A stretch of 64,000 nucleotides of DNA from Methylophaga sp. UBA3192 (GCA_002363955.1 DEXE01000003.1:147511-211510); one strand, 5' to 3'. Shown: positions 27,265 through 37,257, counted from the stretch's first letter. The notes: a model not told the origin generated them from the letters alone. Program-made: numbers and translations.

Positions 27265-29178
27265 ATGAATAAACAACTATTATCTTCAACCGGTTTGGTT
27301 CTGGCCGTCATACTATTTATTGCGTTTATTATCGTGGTAAATGGTAATTTCAAATCAGCCCGGGTCGATTTAACCGAAGACAAACTGTATACCCTTTCAG
27401 AAGGTTCTTTGAACATTTTGTCATCGTTACAGGAACCCATCACACTGCGTTTTTATTATTCTGAGCAAGTTGCTCAGGCGTTGCCTTCGCTAAAAGCCTA
27501 TGCCCAAAGGGTTCAAGAGTTGCTGATGGAGTATCAGCGTGCATCCGGTGGCATGATACAGGTCAAAATCATTGACCCTAAACCGTTCTCCGACCATGAG
27601 CAGCGAGCTAAACAATACGGTTTGCAATCGATTCCAATTGAAGGTGAAACCGATCCGTTATTTTTTGGGGTAGCGGGCACAAATATTCTTGATGGTCTGG
27701 AACGGATCCGCTTCTTTCAACCGGAAATGGAAGATGTGTTGGAATACGATTTGACCCGGATGATTTATCAATTGTCAGACGTTGAACGTAAAAATGTCGC
27801 GGTGATGAGCTCGTTGCCAATTGATGGAGAAGGTTACGATCCGTTGAAAGGTCAGTTGGATACTGAGGGTGGTGCGAAACCATGGGCGGTGATGGGTAAA
27901 CTACGTGAAATGTTTAATGTTTCTGTGCTGCCCGAAGATATTCGCCGTATTCCATCATCAGTTGATTTATTGATGGTGGTGCATCCGAAAGAATTACCCC
28001 AACAAACGTTATATGCCATTGATCAATATGTGTTGCGTGGTGGCAAATTAATTACCTTCGTTGATCCGTTTGCGGAGGTCGATGTTCCGGAAAGAGACCC
28101 TGAAAATCCGATGGCTGCAATGGTTGCAAATCGAAGCTCAAATATGCCAGAGCTGTTAAGTAATTGGGGTGTGGAACGTCATGCTTCAGATGTAGTGGCC
28201 GATCGTAAAACGGCTCGACAGGTCGATTTTGGTGCTCGCAGTAATAATCAACCGATTGAATATGTGTTGTGGAATGCGCTCAGCGAAGAGAACATGAATC
28301 AAGAGCAACGCATTACTTCTAAATTACGCAAGATCAACGTGGCAACAGCAGGTCACTTTATCACGTTGGATGATGCGACAACTAAAGTCACGCCGTTATT
28401 GAGTTCCAGCAATGAAGCGATGCTGGTGGATAAGCGAGTGGTGCAATTTCGTAATGATCCGGTCGCGCTGCTCACTAAATATGAGAGTGGCACTATCAGC
28501 TATCCATTAGCGGTGCGTATTACTGGCCAATCTGATTCAGCCTTTCCGGAAGGTGCGAAAAGTGATGGCGGTACCATGGTGAAAATGCCTGACCATATCG
28601 ACCAGGCAGTAGATGGGATTGATGTTATTGCTATTGCTGATGTCGATCTATTGGATGACCGTTTCTGGGTCATCATGCAGGATTTTTATGGTCGGGATTT
28701 AGCCTTTAACACTTCCAATAATATCGACTTTGTGCATAACGCTATTGAAGAATTGACTGGCTCGGAAGGGCTTATCAGTGTCCGCTCCCGTACCGGTTTT
28801 ACCCGTCCATTCGTTCGGGTTGAAGCCTTGCAGCGTGAAGCCGAAAGACTTTACCGGGCCAAAGAGCGTGAGCTGGAAAATAAATTACAGCAAACCCGTC
28901 AGCGTATTGCTCGTATGCAGGTGGATCGTTCTGCCACTGGCGAACAAATAACGACACCGGAGCAGCAGAAAGAAATTGCTGAATTCAGAGCAATTGCCGA
29001 CCGTACCGAATTAGAATTGCGGGCGGTAAAAGGTAACCTGCGTAAAGATATCGATCAGTTGGAAGCATTGGTCAAGTTTATCAATATTGGTTTGATACCC
29101 ATCATTGTGGCGATACTGGCACTGATTACCGGATGGTTGAGGGTGCGTAAGCGTTCACGTGGCCGTTTCCAATCGTAA
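27265..29178 (+). CDS. GldG-like ABC transporter accessory protein
   Basis: A 637-residue protein anchored by an N-terminal segment (LVLAVILFIAFIIVVNGNF) and a C-terminal one (INIGLIPIIVAILALITGWL). Between them is the ABC_transp_aux domain (RVDLTEDKLYTLSEGSLNIL, LRFYYSEQ, IKIIDPKPFSDHEQRA) and a coiled-coil near residues 525-600 rich in Arg, Glu and Gln. GldG-type proteins partner with GldA/GldF; the exported molecule outside Bacteroidetes is unknown. Confidence 0.9.
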   Translation: MNKQLLSSTGLVLAVILFIAFIIVVNGNFKSARVDLTEDKLYTLSEGSLNILSSLQEPITLRFYYSEQVAQALPSLKAYAQRVQELLMEYQRASGGMIQVKIIDPKPFSDHEQRAKQYGLQSIPIEGETDPLFFGVAGTNILDGLERIRFFQPEMEDVLEYDLTRMIYQLSDVERKNVAVMSSLPIDGEGYDPLKGQLDTEGGAKPWAVMGKLREMFNVSVLPEDIRRIPSSVDLLMVVHPKELPQQTLYAIDQYVLRGGKLITFVDPFAEVDVPERDPENPMAAMVANRSSNMPELLSNWGVERHASDVVADRKTARQVDFGARSNNQPIEYVLWNALSEENMNQEQRITSKLRKINVATAGHFITLDDATTKVTPLLSSSNEAMLVDKRVVQFRNDPVALLTKYESGTISYPLAVRITGQSDSAFPEGAKSDGGTMVKMPDHIDQAVDGIDVIAIADVDLLDDRFWVIMQDFYGRDLAFNTSNNIDFVHNAIEELTGSEGLISVRSRTGFTRPFVRVEALQREAERLYRAKERELENKLQQTRQRIARMQVDRSATGEQITTPEQQKEIAEFRAIADRTELELRAVKGNLRKDIDQLEALVKFINIGLIPIIVAILALITGWLRVRKRSRGRFQS

Positions 29179-29184
29179 ATTCTG

Positions 29185-29204
29185 CATCCGTCATACGACG
29201 GATG
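29185..29204 (+). other. Intercistronic hairpin
   Basis: CATCCGTC and GACGGATG pair perfectly around a four-base loop, between the GldG-like and DUF4340 genes. There is no T run, so it is not a simple terminator; it may stabilise or attenuate the operon mRNA. Confidence 0.4.
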
Positions 29205-29232
29205 TATCAAATTGAATAGACAGGTTTTACAG

Positions 29233-30342
29233 ATGCTGAAAAAACTAAATAGCCTTTCCATACTCACTATCATCACTGCAGTGATGGTCGTTTGGATGTT
29301 GATAACCATTTATAAAGCAGAGGATACCAGCGATGATTTTTCATTGCTGTTTCCAGAATTGTTTGAACAGCTCAGCGATGTGAATAAAATCACTTTCCAC
29401 AGCGAAAGAGATGAATTTACGCTGACTCGACAAGGAAAAGGTTGGTTTATAAAGGATTATCATAATTACCCGGCTGATCAGGCTTTGGTCAGAAGAATGC
29501 TGGTGGATATGGCCGATGCCCGTATTCTTGAGCAGAAAACCGATGATCCTGATTTGTATCCGGTATTGGGGGTTGAAGGCGCTGAAAATGACGGCAGTTC
29601 TTTTGTCATTAATTTATACAACGATGAGCAGGAAATTGTTGGTTTGATTCTGGGGCAACCCCGCGATTTGAGTTCTGAATCGGCCGGTCCGCAACAATTT
29701 TATGTCCGCCGTGACGGAGATGAACGCAGCTATCTGGCTGAAGGTTACTTTCAATTCAGTCCGATGATGTTGAACTGGATTGATGGACAGATCGTCGATA
29801 TTGCACGTGAGCGGATTGCCAGAGTAGATATTATTCAGCCAAATGGTGACACTGCTACTTTGGTTAACCTGGGCCAGAAAGATAAATTTGGTACACCGGA
29901 GAGTCGTGAAAACACTGTCTTCAGATATGAGCAGCTTGGTTACGATATTGCCGGTTCGCTGTACCAGATGCGTCTGGAAGATGTTCAGCCGGCCAGTGAT
30001 TTTTCCCGAGGTAATGCTGAAGTCGTTCGGGCAGAGTTTTTAAGCTACGATGGTTTAAAAGTGATCGCCGAGACTTCCTTTAATGACGGATTTTACTTCT
30101 CTACTTTCCGCGCGGAGTATGCACCTGACGAGGTTCCTGAGGTACCGGAAGCCATTGCCAGTCTGGAACAATTAAAAACTCCTGAACAAGTACAGGCAGA
30201 GGTCGCTGAAATTAATGAGAAAGCAGAACCTTGGGTATATCGTCTGGGTGGCTTTGTTGGTAACAATCTTATGCGCGCCAAAGCCGATATGGTGACCGAG
30301 CGGGATCAGGTTATTCCTATGCCGGGTGGATTTGGCCCTTAA
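29233..30342 (+). CDS. DUF4340 domain protein
   Basis: A 369-residue protein. I use the ATG at 29233 because the longer frame starts with TTG. An N-terminal membrane segment (ILTIITAVMVVWMLITIY) is followed by a periplasmic repeat-like beta domain with GKGWFIKDYHNYPADQALV, a hallmark of DUF4340. The family always accompanies GldFG-like genes in proteobacteria. It completes the four-gene operon, which is closed by a strong terminator. Confidence 0.85.
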   Translation: MLKKLNSLSILTIITAVMVVWMLITIYKAEDTSDDFSLLFPELFEQLSDVNKITFHSERDEFTLTRQGKGWFIKDYHNYPADQALVRRMLVDMADARILEQKTDDPDLYPVLGVEGAENDGSSFVINLYNDEQEIVGLILGQPRDLSSESAGPQQFYVRRDGDERSYLAEGYFQFSPMMLNWIDGQIVDIARERIARVDIIQPNGDTATLVNLGQKDKFGTPESRENTVFRYEQLGYDIAGSLYQMRLEDVQPASDFSRGNAEVVRAEFLSYDGLKVIAETSFNDGFYFSTFRAEYAPDEVPEVPEAIASLEQLKTPEQVQAEVAEINEKAEPWVYRLGGFVGNNLMRAKADMVTERDQVIPMPGGFGP

Positions 30343-30366
30343 ATAAATTAAGGGACAGATTGATAT

Positions 30367-30392
30367 AAAAAAGCCCCGGAAGGGGCTTTTTT
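30367..30392. terminator. Bidirectional rho-independent terminator
   Basis: AAAAAAGCCCC, a four-base GGAA loop and GGGGCTTTTTT. It has a T run on both strands and serves the DUF4340 operon and the convergent cheV gene. Confidence 0.9.
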
Positions 30393-30408
30393 GTGCCTGC
30401 TCAGCCTT

Positions 30409-31356
30409 TTATTCCGCTTCAGCTTTATCCCGCCATTCTTCCAACAATTCCTGCACGGTAATGGCCAGATCATCCGGGGCAAACTTGGCAATAAATTTAT
30501 CTGCACCGACTTTCTCAACCAAAGCATTGTTAAAAGTGCCGCTCATTGAAGTATGCAGCAGAATACGGATATGTTTCAGACTTGGATCCTGGCGGATAGC
30601 CGTCGTCAGGGTATAACCATCCATCTCCGGCATTTCAATATCGGAAATCAACATGGCAATATGTTTACCGACATCAATGCCTTCTGCAGCCCATTCTTTC
30701 AATTGATCTAACGCTTGTTTGCCATCATTAACAATCGTACAGCTGACACCAATCTGTTCCAAGGTACGACGAATCTGATTACGGGCAACACTGGAATCAT
30801 CCGCCACCAGAATATGATGTTTGTGTTCAGCATTTGCCTGGGCGAAACGCGTAACCAAATCAGCTGAAACCGTATCATCGATTCCCAGCACTTCCGACAT
30901 GACTTTTTCCACATCAATAATCTGGATCAACTCATTATCTATTTTGGTTACTGCAGTCATGTAGTGTGCTGAACCCGATGCACTAGGTGGTGGCAATATG
31001 TCTTTCCAGCTGATATTGACGATTCGATCGACTTGACTGACCAAAAAACCCTGAACATTACGGTTATATTCGGTAATGATGACAAAGTTTTCCTGAGGAT
31101 TCACTACAGGACGTTTACCAATTCCCTGAGATAAGTCAAAGATGCTGATGGTTTTATCCCGGATGCGTGCCGCTCCACGGACGACGGGGTGGGAATGAGG
31201 CATTTGAGTAAGAGGCGGGCAGGCAATAGCCTCGCGCACTTTAAACACATTAATGCCATAACGTTGTGAGCCACCCAACTTAAATAATAAAAGTTCCAAC
31301 CGGTTCTGACCGGCAAGTTGTGTGCGTTGGTCAATACCGTCAATCATGCTTGCCAT
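30409..31356 (-). CDS. cheV: Chemotaxis coupling/response-regulator protein CheV
   Basis: A 315-residue protein with a CheW-like domain (LELLLFKLGGSQRYGINVFK, PLTQMPHSHPVVRGAARIRD) and a receiver domain (HILVADDSSVARNQIR, MLISDIEMPEMDGYTL, with the phosphoacceptor Asp in SDIEMP). CheV couples receptors to CheA and adapts the signal. The start at 31356 has AGGAG upstream; the frame extends further but without a ribosome site. It is divergent from flgA, as in many gammaproteobacteria. Confidence 0.95.
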   Translation of the reverse strand: MASMIDGIDQRTQLAGQNRLELLLFKLGGSQRYGINVFKVREAIACPPLTQMPHSHPVVRGAARIRDKTISIFDLSQGIGKRPVVNPQENFVIITEYNRNVQGFLVSQVDRIVNISWKDILPPPSASGSAHYMTAVTKIDNELIQIIDVEKVMSEVLGIDDTVSADLVTRFAQANAEHKHHILVADDSSVARNQIRRTLEQIGVSCTIVNDGKQALDQLKEWAAEGIDVGKHIAMLISDIEMPEMDGYTLTTAIRQDPSLKHIRILLHTSMSGTFNNALVEKVGADKFIAKFAPDDLAITVQELLEEWRDKAEAE

Positions 31357-31484
31357 AAAAATTCTCCTGATTACTACAAGAGTATAACGGCAGTAATGTT
31401 GATTTCTGAACCGTAAATATCGGAATGAAAGTTGCAAGCTTTGAATGTGAGTTTATTTACCGTGCTTATTGCCGGGGGAAATCG

Positions 31485-32189
31485 ATGTATAAATTTTTAA
31501 GCAACATCAGTTTAGCGTTATGTGTCAATTTATTGACATTTTCCGTGCATGCCGACAATTTACAATCCCTGGCGGATGTAGAGCATACCGCGTTCATCTA
31601 TACTCTGGCTCAGGCTCAAACACGATTTAATAATCCACAAGTCAGTGTGACACCGTTAGATAGCCGGTTGCGTTTGCAGCATTGTGAGGGGGGGCTTGAG
31701 GCTTTCAGTAATCGGGATATAACCGCTGCCGGTAACGTGACCGTTGGTGTGCGCTGCCACCAGCCTGTTGCCTGGACGGTGTATTTACCTTTGCAAATTA
31801 AGGTGATGCAACCCATGGTGGTTATTGCCCGGCCTGTTTCTGCCAACCATGTATTGACGGAACAGGATCTGCGTATTGAACAACGGGATATTGGCAATTT
31901 ACGGCAGGGTTATATGGCAAATATTGCCGCTGTCGTTGGACAGCAAGCCAAATATTCATTGGGTATGGGGACCGTTATTCAAAAAAACCACTTGCGACCA
32001 CTGAACGTGGTGAAGCGTGGAGAGTCGATTGTACTGGTAGCCAGTGCGGGAACTATGGAGGTCCGTATGCAGGGAACCGCTATGGCAGATGCCGGTATAG
32101 GTGATCGTGTTCGTGTCAGAAACTTGTCTTCCGATCGAGTGGTGGAAGGAGTGGTCGATTCTCCGGGTGTGGTACGGGTTACAATGTAA
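31485..32189 (+). CDS. flgA: Flagellar basal-body P-ring assembly protein FlgA
   Basis: A 234-residue periplasmic chaperone for the P ring. The ATG at 31485 follows GGGGGAAATCG and gives the signal peptide MYKFLSNISLALCVNLLTFS; the longer frame lacks one. The C-terminal SAF-like domain reads SANHVLTEQDLRIEQRDIGN, MGTVIQKNHLRPLNVVKRGE and GDRVRVRNLSSDRVVEGVV. First gene of flgA-flgM-flgN. Confidence 0.93.
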   Translation: MYKFLSNISLALCVNLLTFSVHADNLQSLADVEHTAFIYTLAQAQTRFNNPQVSVTPLDSRLRLQHCEGGLEAFSNRDITAAGNVTVGVRCHQPVAWTVYLPLQIKVMQPMVVIARPVSANHVLTEQDLRIEQRDIGNLRQGYMANIAAVVGQQAKYSLGMGTVIQKNHLRPLNVVKRGESIVLVASAGTMEVRMQGTAMADAGIGDRVRVRNLSSDRVVEGVVDSPGVVRVTM

Positions 32190-32278
32190 AACAAAAAAAC
32201 ATAGATCGAATCACATTTTATTCAAGTTTATTTATTTCGATCCGCTAACAGTTACAGAACCAATATGGAGACATTTTT

Positions 32279-32593
32279 ATGTCGGATATTAACAATATAA
32301 AACCACCCATACAGGGCGGTGGACTCAACTCGACGCGTAACGTCAATGTTGAAGATAAACGTAATGATACGGCCACTGGTCAGGTTAAATCAGCTAGCGA
32401 CTCAGCTCTGGATAAGATTAGCCTGACGGCGACAGCAACCCAGTTGCAATCCTTGCAACAGGAAATTGCCGCTTTACCTGCTGTTGATGAACAGAAAGTG
32501 GCTGCTTTACGTGCCGCTATTGAAGATGGAAGTTATCAGGTTGATAACCAAAAGTTGGCACGAAACATGATTGATTTTGAAGGCAACCTATAA
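32279..32593 (+). CDS. flgM: Anti-sigma-28 factor FlgM
   Basis: A 104-residue protein whose N-terminal half is unstructured and C-terminal half has the sigma-binding helices: LDKISLTATATQLQSLQQEI and DEQKVAALRAAIEDGSYQVD. FlgM holds FliA until the hook is built and is then exported. A GGAGA ribosome site precedes the ATG. Confidence 0.93.
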   Translation: MSDINNIKPPIQGGGLNSTRNVNVEDKRNDTATGQVKSASDSALDKISLTATATQLQSLQQEIAALPAVDEQKVAALRAAIEDGSYQVDNQKLARNMIDFEGNL

Positions 32594-32610
32594 ACTGAGG
32601 AACCTTCATC

Positions 32611-33099
32611 ATGGCTATGTCACCCGGACAGCAATTACGCAGTGTTTTACAGTCTGAACTGAATGTTGCCACACAATTAGCCGAATTATTGGTAGCAGAG
32701 CGTGAAGCTCTCGCCTTATCTGACATTGAGACCATCAACAGCATCAATAACAAAAAACAGCCTTTGATTATGAAGCTGGAACAACATAGCCGTCAGCGTG
32801 ATGCGCTGTTGATGTCATCTGGTTTTCCCGCAGGCAAACAAGGTCTGGAAGCGTTCATTGATAATCAAAGTGAAGAAGAAGCGGTTGCACTTACTCAATT
32901 GATAAAAAACTTAAAAGCTGTTGCCATAAATTGCCGGCAACGAAACCAGGTCAATGGCGGCATTGTCAGCATCAATCGGCAGTATCTGCAACGCGCTATA
33001 TCGGTTCTTCGCGGACGAGACCCTGAGTCCAGCGCTTATGGTCCGGGTGGCGAATATACCAGTGCCGTTGTTCGCCAACCTCTGATAGGACGTGTCTAA
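32611..33099 (+). CDS. flgN: FlgN-type flagellar export chaperone
   Basis: A 162-residue, mostly helical protein. LNVATQLAELLVAEREALAL and the INNKKQPLIMKLEQHSRQRD segment fit FlgN, the chaperone for hook-filament junction proteins. It follows flgM by 17 bases and ends two bases from the convergent hemH gene. Confidence 0.88.
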   Translation: MAMSPGQQLRSVLQSELNVATQLAELLVAEREALALSDIETINSINNKKQPLIMKLEQHSRQRDALLMSSGFPAGKQGLEAFIDNQSEEEAVALTQLIKNLKAVAINCRQRNQVNGGIVSINRQYLQRAISVLRGRDPESSAYGPGGEYTSAVVRQPLIGRV

Positions 33100-33101
33100 G
33101 T

Positions 33102-34115
33102 TCAAGACGCCTCGCACCATTGTGCTAATAGATTTACCCATACAGGATCATCATTCAGGCATGGGATTAACGTCAATGAGCGGCCACCGGCTTCAATAAA
33201 TACTTCTTCGGCTCGAATCTCGATCTCTTCCAGGGTTTCCAGGCAGTCTGTAACAAATGCCGGGCAAATGACCAACACATTTTTAGTGCCATTTTGTGCC
33301 AATTCAATCAAGCGATCTTCGGTATTGGGACCAAGCCATTTGGCTCTTCCCAATCGTGACTGAAACGCGACAGAATAGTTATCCGGGTTGAGCTGTGCTT
33401 TTTTGGCAAATGCAGCGGTGGTAGCCATTACTTGGTGCCGATAACAGGTAGCATGTGCCGCATGTGGCTGCGTACAGCAATCTGGTTGTTTTAAACAATG
33501 CTGACCACTGGGATCCCGTTTAAGGATGTGCGATTCCGGAAGACCATGGTAACTGAATAGCAAATGGTCATAGTCTTCCATTAAGTAGGGACGAGTCTGT
33601 TCAACCAGCGCGTTGATATAACCCTCTTCACGGTAAAAGGGCGATTTGACCGTTAAAGTAATATCCAGTTGATGTTCGTCAATCACCTGTTTGGCCATCT
33701 CAATACAGGTTGTTACTGTGCTGTCGGCAAAATGCGGATACAGCGGAATAAATAACACTTCTTTGATACCTTCAATCCCGGCCAGTTTTAACAGACCCGA
33801 TTCAATACTGGGATTGCCATAGCGCATGGCTAATTCTACCGGCATATCGACCTGTTGTTGTACAGCTGTATGAAGTTTTTCAGATAAGGCTATCAGCGGT
33901 GACCCTGCTTCTGTCCAGACACTTTGATAAGCCTCAGCAGAGGCCTTGGGACGACTTGGTAAGACAAACAAGCTCACGATTAAACGTCGCATCAGCCAGG
34001 GTAACTGGATCACATACGGGTCCATCAAAAACTGATTCAGATAACGTCTGACTGAGGGAACATCAGGCTGATCCGGAGAGCCGAGATTAACTAATAGAAC
34101 TGCACGTTGTGTCAT
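33102..34115 (-). CDS. hemH: Ferrochelatase
   Basis: A 337-residue enzyme that inserts Fe2+ into protoporphyrin IX, the last step of protoheme synthesis. VLLVNLGSPDQPDVPSVRRY at the start, the LLFSYHGLPESH motif with the catalytic His, and VICPAFVTDCLETLEEIEI with the catalytic Glu are all present. A CX-rich stretch (HCLKQPDCCTQPHAAHATC) is seen in the middle, as in other gammaproteobacterial HemH. Confidence 0.96.
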   Translation of the reverse strand: MTQRAVLLVNLGSPDQPDVPSVRRYLNQFLMDPYVIQLPWLMRRLIVSLFVLPSRPKASAEAYQSVWTEAGSPLIALSEKLHTAVQQQVDMPVELAMRYGNPSIESGLLKLAGIEGIKEVLFIPLYPHFADSTVTTCIEMAKQVIDEHQLDITLTVKSPFYREEGYINALVEQTRPYLMEDYDHLLFSYHGLPESHILKRDPSGQHCLKQPDCCTQPHAAHATCYRHQVMATTAAFAKKAQLNPDNYSVAFQSRLGRAKWLGPNTEDRLIELAQNGTKNVLVICPAFVTDCLETLEEIEIRAEEVFIEAGGRSLTLIPCLNDDPVWVNLLAQWCEAS

Positions 34116-34123
34116 GATAATTA

Positions 34124-35038
34124 TTATTTTGAGTTAGAAGTGAGAACAACATCGCTTAGCGCGCTATGGATGTCAGTATAGAGAAATTCAAAGCGCTCAG
34201 CTTGTGCTTTTTCAGGAATGGCTCTTTGTCCACCGAGCAGTAAACCAGCCATCTCACCCATGGAAAGCTTGAGCGCACAAGCCGGAACCCGGAAGAAAGC
34301 AGGACGGTTCAGTGTTTCTGCCAGAGCTTCACTGAATTGTTGATTGGTTACCGGACGGGGAGCGGTGCCGTTAAAAACACCTGTAAGCCTTGGGTTTTCA
34401 GCCAGAAACAGAAAAAGCCGACAGATATCATCGATATGAATCCAGGGCATATATTGCTGACCATCGCTTATTGGGCCACCCAACCCCATTTTGAAAGGCA
34501 AGAGCATTTTGCTCAGAAAACCACCATCAGGTGCGACAACTAAGCCTGTGCGTACGATTGCGACGCGCATTCCCAGAGATTCTGCAGTTAAAGCTGCGTT
34601 TTCCCATTGTTCACATAATTCATGACTGAAGTCGGGTTTAAAACTGCTTTTCTCAGTCAGTACTGTATCACCCTGGTTGCCATACCAGCCTACTGCAGAA
34701 CCACTGATGAAACTGTTGGGCAGACTGGAACGTTTTGACAGTTGCTGAATTAAATCCTGTGTATAAGTGACACGGCTGTCGAGAAGTTTTTGTTTACGTG
34801 TCTCGGTCCAGCGTTTATCCACAATCGGTGCACCAGCCAGATTAATCACAACATCAATAGTAGTCTCAGCGGGGAAAGCGTCAACTGATTCAGCACAGTA
34901 CACCTGGGAACCAAGAATTTTTCGGGCTCGCTGGCAATTACGGCTTAACGCAAAAACGGTTTCGCCATTGTTTAAAAGTCGTTGACACAGCGCTTGGCCG
35001 ATGAGTCCTGTCGCACCGGTTATTAAATAAGCCGCCAT
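34124..35038 (-). CDS. TIGR01777 family epimerase (YfcH-like)
   Basis: A 304-residue SDR-fold protein with the N-terminal nucleotide motif YLITGATGLIGQALCQRL, the family stretch VVINLAGAPIVDKRWTETRK and the active-site-like SGSAVGWYGNQGD. The C-terminal DUF1731 segment reads RVPACALKLSMGEMAGLLLG. Cytoplasmic; the substrate is unknown. It is 8 bases upstream of hemH and probably co-transcribed. AGAGGA precedes the ATG. Confidence 0.92.
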   Translation of the reverse strand: MAAYLITGATGLIGQALCQRLLNNGETVFALSRNCQRARKILGSQVYCAESVDAFPAETTIDVVINLAGAPIVDKRWTETRKQKLLDSRVTYTQDLIQQLSKRSSLPNSFISGSAVGWYGNQGDTVLTEKSSFKPDFSHELCEQWENAALTAESLGMRVAIVRTGLVVAPDGGFLSKMLLPFKMGLGGPISDGQQYMPWIHIDDICRLFLFLAENPRLTGVFNGTAPRPVTNQQFSEALAETLNRPAFFRVPACALKLSMGEMAGLLLGGQRAIPEKAQAERFEFLYTDIHSALSDVVLTSNSK

Positions 35039-35149
35039 GATAAATTCCTCTTATTAATTATGATTATTGCTTGTATAGAGTCATAACAGCTGGCAAAGTT
35101 TACTAACATTAAGGATAAAACCATTTATTAACGGTTTAACGAGTATTTG

Positions 35150-36094
35150 ATGCGGATAAAAGTCGGAATCAGCAGCTGTTTATTAGGAGAATCCGTGCGT
35201 TTTGATGGCGGACATAAACATCTGCGCCTCTGCACTGAGAGTTTGTCACGTTTCTTTGAGTTTGTGCCTGAGTGTCCTGAGGTCGGTATTGGGATGGGCA
35301 TACCCCGAAAGCCAATCCGTCTGATTGGGGATGTAGAATCACCACAGGCTGTTGCTGTCCATGATGACCGTTTGAACTATACCGATAAGTTAACCGCCTT
35401 TGGGGAACAAAAAGCGCGGGAGCACAGTGATTTATGCGGCTATATTTTTATGAAGAACTCTCCCAGCTGTGGTCTTTTTCGGGTTAAGGTGTATCAGGAA
35501 AATGGTTGTCCAGCCCCTGAACCGGGAAGAGGTCTGTATGCTGATGCTTTAAAAAAAGCGCATCCATTGATGCCGATGGAAGAGTCAGGCAGATTGAATG
35601 ACCCTTTGTTACGTGAGAATTTTATTACCCGCGTTTTTGCCTATCATGACTGGCAGAAACTGGTTGATAGTGGGTTAACCCACCACAAACTGATTCAATT
35701 TCATACCCGTTATAAATACACCTTAATGGCCCATTCACCCAAGGACTATGGCGAGCTGGGCCGGATGCTGGCAGATGCCGGAAAACATGACATAGACACG
35801 TTAGCAAAAAGTTATTTTTCTGAGTTAATGACCGTTTTATCGAGAATTGCGTCAAGGAAAACACATACTAATGTTTTAATGCATATTCAGGGGTATTTGA
35901 AGCAAAAGCTTTCCAGATCAGAAAAACAGGAACTGGCTGACATTATCAATCGTTATCGCACAGCGGAATTACCGCTGATTGTGCCGATTACATTGTTGAA
36001 GCACCACTTTAGTAATCACCCGGACCCCTATATAGCCGAACAGGCATATCTGCAACCCTATCCCGATGCGTTAAGCCTGAGGAATGCGATATAG
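35150..36094 (+). CDS. DUF523-DUF1722 fusion protein (YbgA-like)
   Basis: A 314-residue two-domain protein. The DUF523 part has GISSCLLGESVRFDGGHKH, FVPECPEVGIGMGIPRKPIR and MKNSPSCGLFRVKVY, with several conserved cysteines; the DUF1722 part has HLIQFHTRYKYTLMAHSPK-like sequence. In other species such proteins lie near photolyase or stress genes. The function is not established. Start at ATG 35150, after an unused TTG. Confidence 0.85.
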   Translation: MRIKVGISSCLLGESVRFDGGHKHLRLCTESLSRFFEFVPECPEVGIGMGIPRKPIRLIGDVESPQAVAVHDDRLNYTDKLTAFGEQKAREHSDLCGYIFMKNSPSCGLFRVKVYQENGCPAPEPGRGLYADALKKAHPLMPMEESGRLNDPLLRENFITRVFAYHDWQKLVDSGLTHHKLIQFHTRYKYTLMAHSPKDYGELGRMLADAGKHDIDTLAKSYFSELMTVLSRIASRKTHTNVLMHIQGYLKQKLSRSEKQELADIINRYRTAELPLIVPITLLKHHFSNHPDPYIAEQAYLQPYPDALSLRNAI

Positions 36095-36267
36095 ATTGCA
36101 GAATTTTACAGAACCATGAATCACCTCACGAGGGCCAGGTCTCAAGATAAGCATTGAGGCATGACTGGAAAATGATCTTTTGAAGTCAGTCATATTGTGG
36201 GTGTATGGTGAAGTGTATGATTTATAAAAATGGCTGAAAGATGGCCAGCCAGTTCTGGAAACCAGAT

Positions 36268-37257
36268 ATGCAACGCAGAGATGTATTAAAGTTAGGGGTA
36301 TTAGGAGCCATCAGTACCAAAACCCCGGCCGCAAGCCCAACGGCGTTAACTGGTCTGGTTATCGATCCCCGGTTCGCCGATTATCATATAATGCCTCAGC
36401 ATCCTGAGTCCCCGGCAAGATATGACCGGCTGATGGATGAGCTGGAAGTCAGTGAATTGCTGTCAAACGTGACGTTGTTAAAACCCAAAGGCAATATTGA
36501 TTCAGAATTACTCCTGATTCACTCAGCAACCCACATAGCGTCAATAAAGCGTCACGACTCAAAAGCACATCAGGCCGCTATGCTGGCAACGGGGGGCGTA
36601 CTGGTTGCTGTTGATGCTGTCTGTAAAGGGTTACTGGATAATGTTTTTTGTGCCTCAAGACCCCCTGGACATCATGCAACCAATACCGGAAAAGAAGAGG
36701 GTTTCTGTTATTACAACCATGTCGCAATTGCCGCCCGATATGCTCAGAAACGCTATAAATTAAAGCGAATTTTAATTGTCGACTGGGATTATCATCATGG
36801 CAATGGTACTGAATGGGCTTTTTATCATGATCCTTCGGTCCTGTTTTTCTCAACGCATGATGCAGAGGCATATCCCGGTACAGGTTCTCCGGAAAAAACA
36901 GGTGGCGGCACCGGAAAAGGTTTTAATATAAATGTGCATTTGCCGTGTGGGGCCGGAGATGCAGAAATTGTTGCTGCGTTTGAAGAAAAACTTGTTCCAG
37001 CTGTGGCAAAATTCAAACCGGATTTAATCCTGATCTCAGCAGGCTTTGACAGCCGCGAGGATGACTTGCTGGGATGTTATAAAGTCACCGATCATGGTTT
37101 TATTAAACTGACACAAATTATGCTGCGATTAGCCAAACAGCATTGTGATGGCAGGCTTGTTTCGGTACTTGAAGGAGGTTATAACCTGACCGGTAATGCC
37201 AAAGCCAGTGTGGCTCATTTGAAAGCTTTGATGCAGATAGTCTCTTCCACTAACTAA
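36268..37257 (+). CDS. Histone-deacetylase-family amidohydrolase with a possible Tat signal
   Basis: A 329-residue arginase/deacetylase-fold enzyme. The zinc site is visible: RPPGHHA, the DWDYHHGNGTEWAF Asp and His pair and SAGFDSREDD; FFSTHDAEAYPGTG and LEGGYNLTGNAKA complete the set. Relatives remove acetyl groups from polyamines or other small amines. The ATG at 36268 gives MQRRDVLKLGVLGA, a twin-arginine-like signal (RRDVLK) with only a short hydrophobic stretch; the longer frame from 36241 adds nine residues. Whether it is really exported is unclear. Confidence 0.85.
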   Translation: MQRRDVLKLGVLGAISTKTPAASPTALTGLVIDPRFADYHIMPQHPESPARYDRLMDELEVSELLSNVTLLKPKGNIDSELLLIHSATHIASIKRHDSKAHQAAMLATGGVLVAVDAVCKGLLDNVFCASRPPGHHATNTGKEEGFCYYNHVAIAARYAQKRYKLKRILIVDWDYHHGNGTEWAFYHDPSVLFFSTHDAEAYPGTGSPEKTGGGTGKGFNINVHLPCGAGDAEIVAAFEEKLVPAVAKFKPDLILISAGFDSREDDLLGCYKVTDHGFIKLTQIMLRLAKQHCDGRLVSVLEGGYNLTGNAKASVAHLKALMQIVSSTN

